This document shows positions 22,883-29,589 of a DNA stretch of 39,019 nucleotides, one piece after another. Position 1 is the first letter of the stretch, and every line of letters starts with the position of its first letter. Where the stretch lies: assembly GCA_028875725.1 (NCBI GenBank), contig JAPPCR010000001.1:1-39019 (forward strand). The letters are read 5' to 3'. The stretch is from Acidobacteriota bacterium. GTDB lineage: Bacteria; Acidobacteriota; Thermoanaerobaculia; Multivoradales; Multivoraceae. Made by a program: the position numbers and the translations under genes. The notes below the pieces were generated by a model, which ran no database searches, had not been told where the DNA came from, and saw nothing but the letters and a program-made list of their open reading frames with translations.

Positions 22883-25800
22883 CAGGTGTCGATGTTGCGG
22901 CGCTTCTTGCCGTTGCGAACCGGGGGCGGCGGCACGGAGTCGAGAGAGCGGGCGATCCAGCGCCGCGAGTCGGCAGGGTCGATCACGTCGTCGACGGCGA
23001 ACGACGCGCCGGCGGTGAGGGCGCTGCCGCGCTCATAGGCCGCGGCGACCAGTTCTTCGTAGCGGGCGCGGCGCTCCTCGGGGTCCTCGATCGCCGCCAG
23101 TTCATTGCGGAAGCCGAGCTTCACCTGGCCTTCGAGTCCCATGCCGCCGAACTCGGCGGTGGGCCAGGCCACGGTGAAGAAGGGCTCCTTCAGATCACCG
23201 CCGGCCATGGCCTGGGCGCCGAGTCCGTAGGCCTTGCGTAGCACGATCGTCAGGCTGGGCACGGAGATGTTGGCGCCGACGACGAACAGGCGGCAGCAAT
23301 GCCGCACCAGGGCGGTGCGCTCGATCTCGGGGCCGACCATCATGCCCGGCGTATCGCAGAGCACGAGGACCGGAACGTCGAAGGCGTCGCAGAGCTGCAG
23401 GAAGCGGGCGCCCTTGTCCGAGCCGTCGCTGTCGATGGCGCCGGAGAGGAACTCGGGGTTGTTCGCGAGGATGCCCACGGGCCGGCCCTCGATGCGGACG
23501 AGAGCAGTCACCATGCCGAGGCCGAATTCGGGCCGCAGTTCCAGCACGCTGCCGGTGTCGGCCAGGGTGTGGATCACCTCCCGGATGTCGTAGACGCGCA
23601 GGCGGTTCTCGGGCACGATCCGGCGCAGGAGGCGCTGATCGGGCGCTTCCCAGCTTTCCGTGCGGCCCTGGAAGTAGGACAGGTACTGCCTGGCGACGGC
23701 CACCGCTTCCTCTTCGTTCTCGACGGCGACGTCGACGACGCCGTTCGGCACCTGGACGTCCATCGGGCCGACTTCCTCCGGCCGGAACACGCCCAGCCCG
23801 CCGCCCTCGATCAGGGCCGGGCCGCCCATGCCGATGCTCGAGTCGGCGGTAGCGATGATCACGTCGCAGCAGCCGAGCAGCGCCGCGTTGCCTGCGAAGC
23901 AGAACCGTGACGTGATGCCCACGATCGGCACGAGTCCGGAGAGCCGGGCGAAGGAGGTGAAGGTCGGCGTGTCGAGCGGTCGGTAGGTTTCGTCGCTGCG
24001 GCCCTGGCCGGCCTTGGTCGTCGAGGCGCCGCCCTTCCGCTTGCCGCCGGTGCCGGCGCGGCCGCCTCCGCCTTCGGCGAACAGTACGACCGGCCGCTTC
24101 CAGCGGTGCGCCAGTTCGACCATCCGGTCCGTCTTCGGATGGTTGAGCGCGCCCTGGGTGCCGGCGAGGACGGTGTAGTCGTAGGCCATGACGACGCAGC
24201 GGTTGCGATCGTCAGGGAAGAGCTCGCCGTTGATCGAACCGACGCCGGTGACCATGCCGTCCGTCGGGAATTTGCGGATGACCTCTTCCTTCGGGAGCCC
24301 CGTACCGGGCGTGAGCACGAGTTGTCCATGTTCGACGAAGCTGCCCTCGTCGCAGAGTTGGTCGATGTTCTCCCGCGCCGTCCTCTGCTTCGTGTTGCGC
24401 CGCTTCCGGACGGCCTCGGGCCGGGCGTCGTCGAGGGTCACCGCGTGGCGCTCGAGTACCTCGGCGAGATCGGGTCGGACGGCGTCGAGGTCGACCTCGG
24501 TCTCTTCGTCCCCCGCCGCGGCGGCCACGTCCCCTTCCTCGACCAGGGCCAGAACGTGGCCCTCCCAGACCGCGTCGCCGACCGCCGCGCGGAGATGGCG
24601 GAGTACGCCGCCGACGTTCGATCGGATCTCGTGCTCCATCTTCATCGCCTCCATGATGAAGAGGATCTGGCCCGCCGCGATCTCCTGACCGGGCTCCGTT
24701 TCCAGGCTGAGCACGGTGCCCTGCATCGGCGCGCGCACCGCGGTGAGCCCTTCGGGAACCGGAGTCGAATCGACGGGCGGCGGCTCGGCGCTGGGCAGGT
24801 TCACCGAGGGAGCTCCGGACTTGCCGTGGTCGAGAACGGCGAGCGGATCGACGGCGTCGACCTTGACGCCGGCCAGACCTCGTCCTGCGTCGCCGGCCTT
24901 GCCGGCCTGGCACGGTTGGTCGCCGAGTCCGGTCGCGGCTTCGACCAGTTCGGTCAGGCGCTCGTCGACGAAGCGGGTGTGGACGCTCCAGGCCCGAACC
25001 TCGGCGTGGCCCAGCAGCGCGCGCAGGAAGGAAGCGTTCGTGTCGATGCCGTCGGTCCTGAAGTCGCCGAGCGCGCGGGAAGTCCGCGCCAGCGCGGCGC
25101 CGAGGTCTTCGGCCGGCGTGCGCCCGACGATCTTGGCCAGCAGGGAGTCGAAGCGAGGATTCGTCTGGTAGCCGGCGTAGCCGAAGGTGTCCGTGCGCAC
25201 GCCCGGCCCGGAAGGCGGCTCGAAGGTGGCGAGGACGCCGCCGCCCGGAACCACGCGGCCGTCCGCCGCCATCGTCTCCATGTTGACCCGGGCCTGAACC
25301 GCGTGGCCGCGCGGCGCCGCGCCGTCCCCGCCGAAGCCCAGGTCGGCGAGAAGCTGGCCGCGGGCGAGTTCGAGCTGGAGGTGGACGAGGTCGACGCCGA
25401 AGACCTCTTCCGTGACCGTGTGCTCGACCTGGAGCCGGGCGTTCGCCTCGATGAAGTAGTAGCGCGGTTCGGTCCGGTTGCCCGTTTCAACCAGGAACTC
25501 GACCGTGCCCAGATTGCGGTAGCCGGCCGCCGAGGCGAGAGCGACCGCCGCCTCGCGCAGTGCGCTGCGCACACCGTCCGGCAACGCGGGCGCGGGCGCG
25601 ATCTCGATCAGCTTCTGGTGGCGGCGCTGCAAGCTGCAGTCGCGGTCGCCGAAGTGGCGGACCGCACCGCTGTCGTCGGCGGCGACCTGCACTTCCACGT
25701 GGCGCACGCCGGAAAGCAACTGCTCGACGAACACGCCATCCGTGTCGAAGGCGGCGCCGGCCTCGGAGGTCGCTCGCCGGTAGGCGTCTTCGATCTCATC

Positions 25801-26316
25801 GGCCGTTCGGACGACTCTCATCCCGCGGCCGCCGCCGCCGCCGACTGCCTTGATCAGCATCGAGGCTCCGGCCGGCAGTTCGTCAAAGAACGAGCGAGCC
25901 TGTTCCAGGGTCACCGCCTCCGAGACTCCCGGGACGACCGGCACGCCCTGCCGCTCCGCGAGGACGCGAGCCCGCGCTTTGTCGCCGAACAGTTCCAGCG
26001 CTTCCGGCGGCGGGCCGACGAAGCAGATGCCGGCGTCGATGCAGGAGCGGGCGAATTGGGCGTTCTCGCTGAGGAAACCGTAGCCGGGGTGGATCGCGTC
26101 GCAGTCGTGCTCATCAGCGACGCGGAGCAGTTGCTCGCCGTCGAGGTAGGCGGCGGGCCCGGCGGCAGGGAGGGCCGCGGACTCGTCCGCTCTCGACGCG
26201 TGGAGCGAACGGGCGTCGTCCTCCGAGAAGACAGCGACCGTTGGAATGCCGAGTTCCGCCGCTGCGCGGGCGATACGGACCGCGATCTCGCCGCGATTGG
26301 CGATCAGGAGCTTCAT
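22879..26316 (-). CDS. Single-chain biotin-dependent acyl-CoA carboxylase (biotin carboxylase, biotin carrier and carboxyltransferase fused)
   Basis: The 1145-residue protein joins all three parts of an acyl-CoA carboxylase. Residues 1-450 are biotin carboxylase: IANRGEIAVRIARAA, HPGYGFLSEN, GGGGGRGMRVVR (159-170), DRDCSLQRRHQKLIE and FIEANARLQVEHTVTEE (288-304, keeping the catalytic Glu, Asn and Arg). A linker leads to a biotin carrier domain (about 525-592) with the biotin site EAMKM (Lys559). Residues about 630-1140 are the carboxyltransferase with both crotonase-like halves (KQRTARENIDQLCDEGSF early, PTAEFGGMGLEG late). Such long forms carboxylate acyl-CoAs of various lengths in the cytoplasm. 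Acetyl-, propionyl- or longer substrates cannot be told apart here. A GGGAAG ribosome site precedes the ATG by 8 bases. It diverges from the dehalogenase gene. Confidence 0.92.
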   Translation of the reverse strand: MKLLIANRGEIAVRIARAAAELGIPTVAVFSEDDARSLHASRADESAALPAAGPAAYLDGEQLLRVADEHDCDAIHPGYGFLSENAQFARSCIDAGICFVGPPPEALELFGDKARARVLAERQGVPVVPGVSEAVTLEQARSFFDELPAGASMLIKAVGGGGGRGMRVVRTADEIEDAYRRATSEAGAAFDTDGVFVEQLLSGVRHVEVQVAADDSGAVRHFGDRDCSLQRRHQKLIEIAPAPALPDGVRSALREAAVALASAAGYRNLGTVEFLVETGNRTEPRYYFIEANARLQVEHTVTEEVFGVDLVHLQLELARGQLLADLGFGGDGAAPRGHAVQARVNMETMAADGRVVPGGGVLATFEPPSGPGVRTDTFGYAGYQTNPRFDSLLAKIVGRTPAEDLGAALARTSRALGDFRTDGIDTNASFLRALLGHAEVRAWSVHTRFVDERLTELVEAATGLGDQPCQAGKAGDAGRGLAGVKVDAVDPLAVLDHGKSGAPSVNLPSAEPPPVDSTPVPEGLTAVRAPMQGTVLSLETEPGQEIAAGQILFIMEAMKMEHEIRSNVGGVLRHLRAAVGDAVWEGHVLALVEEGDVAAAAGDEETEVDLDAVRPDLAEVLERHAVTLDDARPEAVRKRRNTKQRTARENIDQLCDEGSFVEHGQLVLTPGTGLPKEEVIRKFPTDGMVTGVGSINGELFPDDRNRCVVMAYDYTVLAGTQGALNHPKTDRMVELAHRWKRPVVLFAEGGGGRAGTGGKRKGGASTTKAGQGRSDETYRPLDTPTFTSFARLSGLVPIVGITSRFCFAGNAALLGCCDVIIATADSSIGMGGPALIEGGGLGVFRPEEVGPMDVQVPNGVVDVAVENEEEAVAVARQYLSYFQGRTESWEAPDQRLLRRIVPENRLRVYDIREVIHTLADTGSVLELRPEFGLGMVTALVRIEGRPVGILANNPEFLSGAIDSDGSDKGARFLQLCDAFDVPVLVLCDTPGMMVGPEIERTALVRHCCRLFVVGANISVPSLTIVLRKAYGLGAQAMAGGDLKEPFFTVAWPTAEFGGMGLEGQVKLGFRNELAAIEDPEERRARYEELVAAAYERGSALTAGASFAVDDVIDPADSRRWIARSLDSVPPPPVRNGKKRRNIDTW

Positions 26317-26348
26317 CGAAACAACTTCCCGGACACGAAAGGGGTCGC

Positions 26349-26355
26349 TATCCTA
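26349..26355. promoter_or_regulatory. Symmetric TATCCTA: possible shared -10 of a divergent promoter
   Basis: The plus strand reads TATCCT, 8 bases before ATG 26363 of the dehalogenase, with TTCCCG 17 bases further upstream as a weak -35. The minus strand reads TAGGAT, giving a leader of about 27 bases with a ribosome site for the carboxylase (ATG 26316). Confidence 0.4.
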
Positions 26356-26362
26356 CGCGGCC

Positions 26363-27391
26363 ATGAAGGTCCTCCGCACGCCCGACGAACACTTCGCCAA
26401 CCTGCCCGACTTCGACTACGAGCCCCGCTACACCGTCGTTCCCCGGGGAGACGGCGAAGGCGAGGGGCTCCGGATTCACCACGTGGAGGCCGGCCCGGCG
26501 GACGGTCCGCTGGTCCTTCTCATGCATGGCCAGCCGACCTGGAGCTTCCTCTACCGCCGGATGATCCCGGTGCTGGCGGAGCGGGGTATGCGTGTGATGG
26601 CGCCCGACCTCGTCGGCTACGGCCGGTCCGACAAGCCGACCGAGCGGGACGACTACACGTACCAGAGACAAGTCGACTGGCTGAGCGCCTGGCTGCGCAG
26701 CAACGGCGTCGAGCACGCGACCCTGGTCGGCCAGGACTGGGGAGGCCTGATCGGCCTACGCATGGTGGCGCTCGACCCGGCCCGCTTCGACCGCGTCGTC
26801 GCCGCGAACACGGGCCTCCCCCTGCCGATGAACGTGCCGGAAGAGACGATGGAGAAGATCGCGAAGTTCCGTGCCGAGGCGCCGACGCCGACCATCATGG
26901 AAATGCAGCAGCAGATCTCGCGGATGGGGAGCCGGGTTCCGGCGATGAAGTTCGCGTACTGGCAGAAGTGGACCTGGGAGACCGAGGATATCCCCGTCGG
27001 GATGCTCCTCGCGGGCAGCGTCGACGGAGTGACGCTCACGCCCGAAGAGGTCGCGGCCTACGACGCGCCCTTCCCCGACCCTTCCTACAAGGCCGGGATC
27101 CGCGCCATGCCGAGCCGGGTGCCGACGCTGCCGAACGACCCCTCCGTGCGGGCCCAGGTCGAGGCTTGGAAGGTGTTCTCGGAGTGGACGAAGCCGTTCC
27201 TCTGCGCCTTCTCGGACAACGACCCGGTGACGGGCGCGGCGCGGCGGCCGTTCGAGGAGAGGGTTCCCGGTGCGCAGGGCCAGCCGCACGCGACGATCGA
27301 GGGCGGCGGGCACTTCCTCCAGGAGGGCCGCGGCGCGGAGCTGGCCACGATCGTCGCCGCTTTCATCGATTCGACGCCGGCCGGCGGCTAG
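26363..27391 (+). CDS. Haloalkane dehalogenase, class I (DhlA-like) alpha/beta hydrolase
   Basis: The 342-residue protein matches haloalkane dehalogenases. HGQPTWSFLYR (55-65) has the oxyanion-loop motif, with Gln at the place of Glu56 in DhlA. GQDWGG (123-128) gives the nucleophile Asp125 and halide-binding Trp126. In the cap, FAYWQKW places Trp200 where DhlA has its second halide-binding Trp175, and PFPDPSYKAGIRAMP (237-251) follows closely as in DhlA. The acid Asp287 (FSDNDPVTG) lies after strand 7, the class I position, and His317 (GGGHFLQE) completes the triad. The reaction hydrolyses a carbon-halogen bond to alcohol plus halide, in the cytoplasm. The start has no ribosome site and may be leaderless. 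The in-frame extension to 26246 overlaps the carboxylase gene and was rejected. The next gene begins 4 bases after the stop. Confidence 0.88.
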   Translation: MKVLRTPDEHFANLPDFDYEPRYTVVPRGDGEGEGLRIHHVEAGPADGPLVLLMHGQPTWSFLYRRMIPVLAERGMRVMAPDLVGYGRSDKPTERDDYTYQRQVDWLSAWLRSNGVEHATLVGQDWGGLIGLRMVALDPARFDRVVAANTGLPLPMNVPEETMEKIAKFRAEAPTPTIMEMQQQISRMGSRVPAMKFAYWQKWTWETEDIPVGMLLAGSVDGVTLTPEEVAAYDAPFPDPSYKAGIRAMPSRVPTLPNDPSVRAQVEAWKVFSEWTKPFLCAFSDNDPVTGAARRPFEERVPGAQGQPHATIEGGGHFLQEGRGAELATIVAAFIDSTPAGG

Positions 27392-27395
27392 CGTC

Positions 27396-28061
27396 GTGAT
27401 CGTGGCTGACCGGCGCAGGGTACTCCGGCGAGCGCTGATCGCGGTCGGTGTCGTCGTGGCGCTCGCCGGCGCCGCCGTCGCGGCGGCCGGCATCTACGTT
27501 CGCGCTGCGCCGCGACCGCCGGACACCACGGAGGTGAAGCTGCTGGTCGGCGGCGGCGGCGACGTCGACCACTGCGACCTGCCGGTCCTCGACGGCTCGG
27601 GCCCGGCCGCGGATGAGATTCCGGTCGCCTACACGCCGGGTTGCGAGGGCTGGACGGAGTGGCCGCTCCCGGTGCTGGCCGCCTGCACGGAGCCGCTGAC
27701 CGAGGGTGCGCCCGATCTGCGCGGTCTGTGGCTGGATGATGACAGCGGTCACCTCGAGCGGGTCGAGCAGTGCGGCGACCGGGTCGTCGTCACCACGGTC
27801 GGACTGATTCATGACATGCGCGCCGACGGCACTCTCCGCAATGGCGTCAACGACGTGAGTCCGAGCTGCACGAGGATCCGCAACCGGACGCGCTACCGGG
27901 ACGGCGTCCTGGAGATGGACGGCTACGGCATCCCCTGGATCCGGGTCGAGCGATGGATGGAGGGCGAGGAACTGCGCTGGACCCATCCCCTGGCCGGCAG
28001 CCACCGGATGAAACGTATCTGCCACGTGCCGCCGGACCGGCTGACGCGCGAGCCCTACTGA
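27396..28061 (+). CDS. Membrane-anchored exported protein with six cysteines, unknown function
   Basis: The 221-residue protein (GTG start at 27396; GTG 27402 is also possible) has a basic N-terminus (DRRRVLRRA) and one hydrophobic helix (about 13-36). The exported part holds six cysteines (60, 83, 97, 126, 158, 209), suggesting disulfides. The C-terminal half is a compact domain: LRGLWLDDDSGHLERVEQCGDRVVVTTVGLIHDMRADGTLRNGVNDV (split by eye at 108-154), then IRNRTRYRDGVLEM and WIRVERWMEGEELRW. The pattern GLW...G..ERVEQCGDRVVVT recalls lipocalin-like strand pairs, but I cannot name a family. It starts 4 bases after the dehalogenase stop, so the two are likely co-transcribed. Function is unknown. 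Confidence 0.65.
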   Translation: MIVADRRRVLRRALIAVGVVVALAGAAVAAAGIYVRAAPRPPDTTEVKLLVGGGGDVDHCDLPVLDGSGPAADEIPVAYTPGCEGWTEWPLPVLAACTEPLTEGAPDLRGLWLDDDSGHLERVEQCGDRVVVTTVGLIHDMRADGTLRNGVNDVSPSCTRIRNRTRYRDGVLEMDGYGIPWIRVERWMEGEELRWTHPLAGSHRMKRICHVPPDRLTREPY

Positions 28062-28079
28062 GCGCGGCTGACCCCGGGG

Positions 28080-28085
28080 TACGAT
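28080..28085 (+). promoter_or_regulatory. Possible -10 hexamer (TACGAT) before the SIS gene
   Basis: TACGAT ends 6 bases before ATG 28092. With no good ribosome site at normal distance, an internal leaderless promoter within the gene row is possible. Confidence 0.25.
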
Positions 28086-28091
28086 GCCGTC

Positions 28092-28697
28092 ATGCTCGGC
28101 TGGACGCTCGATGCCCCGGCGTATCTCGACCGGCTGCGCGATGAGTTGGAGAGGATCGACGCGGCGGCGGTGGAGCGCTGGGCCGACTTTGTCTTCGACG
28201 TCTGGACGCGGGAGAGCACGCTCTACCTGATCGGAAACGGCGGCTCGGCCGCGGCGGCGAGCCACCTGAGCGTCGACCTGGGCAAGGGCACGGTCGCGAC
28301 GAACAACCTGCGGGACGAGTCCCATCGTCGGCTGCGGGTCGTCAGCCTGACGGACAACGTGCCCTGGATCACCGCGGTCGCGAACGACCTGGACTACGAG
28401 CAGGTCTTCGTCCAGCAACTGATGAGCGCGGCCGCCGACGGCGACGCCCTGATGGCGTTCAGCGGTTCGGGCAACAGCCCGAACGTGGTGGCCGCGGTGG
28501 ACTGGGCGAACCGGCGCGGCCTCCGAACCTTCGGCTTGACCGGGTTCGACGGCGGCAAGTTGAAGCAACTTCAGCAGGACGGCCTTCACGTCGCGCTGGA
28601 CGACATGGGCATGGTCGAGAGCATTCACGTGTGCCTCTTCCACTGGATCGTGGACGACGTCTACGCCCGCACGCAGCAGACCGGACGGCACGCCTGA
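28092..28697 (+). CDS. SIS domain sugar-phosphate isomerase (phosphoheptose isomerase-like)
   Basis: The 201-residue protein has the GmhA-type SIS fold. GNGGSAAAASH (48-58) and SGSGNSPNVVAAVDWA (124-139) are the two phosphate-binding loops. ESIHVCLFHWIVDDVY (176-191) is the C-terminal active-site helix. By manual alignment the GmhA zinc ligands His61, Glu65, Gln172 and His180 correspond to His58, Asp62, Glu176 and His184, so two ligands are changed in type. GmhA converts sedoheptulose-7-phosphate to heptose-7-phosphate for lipopolysaccharide core. No other heptose genes lie near, so the substrate is not settled. It follows the six-cysteine protein by 30 bases and is followed after 10 bases by a hydrolase gene. 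Confidence 0.83.
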   Translation: MLGWTLDAPAYLDRLRDELERIDAAAVERWADFVFDVWTRESTLYLIGNGGSAAAASHLSVDLGKGTVATNNLRDESHRRLRVVSLTDNVPWITAVANDLDYEQVFVQQLMSAAADGDALMAFSGSGNSPNVVAAVDWANRRGLRTFGLTGFDGGKLKQLQQDGLHVALDDMGMVESIHVCLFHWIVDDVYARTQQTGRHA

Positions 28698-28707
28698 GGG
28701 CCGCGCC

Positions 28708-29571
28708 GTGGCAACGGTATCGGGCGGGCGCCGCGTGGACCTTCTCGGCCGGGGTGCGACCTGGGTGCATGAGGTCGAAGGCCCTCCCGGCGCGCCGGTC
28801 CTCCTGCTGCTGCATGGTCTCGCGGCTACCGCGCTACTGAACTGGTCGACGAGCTTCGTGGCCCTGGCGCGCGGCTTTCGGGTCGTCGCGCTCGATCACC
28901 GGGGTCATGGCCGGGGGATTCGACGGATCGGCGCCTTCAAGCTGGAGGACTGCGCCGACGACGCGGCGGCCCTGGCCGATCGGCTGGGCGTGGAGCGGGT
29001 GATCCCGGTCGGTTACTCGATGGGCGGCGCGGTGGCCCAGTTGTTCTGGCGACGTCACCCGGACCGGACCGCGGGTCTCGTGCTTTGTGCGACGGGTTCC
29101 AGCTTCGGCGGGCCGCGGGCCAAGCGGGCCGCCTCGGCGCTCGGGCCGCTGCTGTCGCTCGCGGCTCGGGTGGCGCCCCAGTCGGTGTGGAACGACATGG
29201 GCGAGCGGATGCTCGAGAACGTCCAGGATCCCGGCCGGCGTCTGGCATTGAAGGAGGAACTCGCAACGACGGAGCCGGCCTCGGTCATCGAGGCCGCCGC
29301 CGCGCTCGCACGCTTCGACTCGAGCCCATGGCTCGGCGAGGTCGACGTGCCGGCCGCGGTCGTCCAGACCGAGCAGGACGGGCACATCCCGCCCAGGTAC
29401 CAGGCGCTGATGGCGGATGCGATCCCGGGCGCGGAGGTTCATCGGGTCGACGCCGATCACTACGCCTGCGTGGCGCGGCCGGACGTGTTCGTTCCGACTC
29501 TGTTTCGAGCTTGCCGTTCGATAGCGCTGCGCGGCGCGCCGGTGCGGGCCGCGCCGGCTGCTGCCTCCTGA
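28708..29571 (+). CDS. Alpha/beta hydrolase
   Basis: The 287-residue protein has the full alpha/beta-hydrolase pattern. LLLLHGLAATALLNW (32-46) is the oxyanion loop, VVALDHRGHGRG (59-70) the strand-4 loop, and GYSMGG (102-107) the nucleophile elbow with Ser104. TEQDGHIPP carries the likely acid, and DADHYACV the His. The sequence is close to cytoplasmic esterase/lactonase-like members, and the substrate is unknown. The start is GTG; the GAGGG ribosome site (28695-28699) overlaps the stop codon of the SIS gene, so the two are coupled. The stop lies 18 bases from the convergent RND pump gene. Confidence 0.85.
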   Translation: MATVSGGRRVDLLGRGATWVHEVEGPPGAPVLLLLHGLAATALLNWSTSFVALARGFRVVALDHRGHGRGIRRIGAFKLEDCADDAAALADRLGVERVIPVGYSMGGAVAQLFWRRHPDRTAGLVLCATGSSFGGPRAKRAASALGPLLSLAARVAPQSVWNDMGERMLENVQDPGRRLALKEELATTEPASVIEAAAALARFDSSPWLGEVDVPAAVVQTEQDGHIPPRYQALMADAIPGAEVHRVDADHYACVARPDVFVPTLFRACRSIALRGAPVRAAPAAAS

Positions 29572-29589
29572 CGCGCAGTGCAAACCCGG

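Noticed and set aside
26246..26362. N-terminal extension of the dehalogenase
   Set aside because: It overlaps the carboxylase start region and crosses the divergent promoter; the family begins near MKVLRTP.
24106..27399. Open frame of 1097 codons on the plus strand opposite the carboxylase
   Set aside because: It mirrors the codon pattern of the real minus-strand gene in GC-rich DNA, has no recognisable domain and runs into the dehalogenase in another frame.
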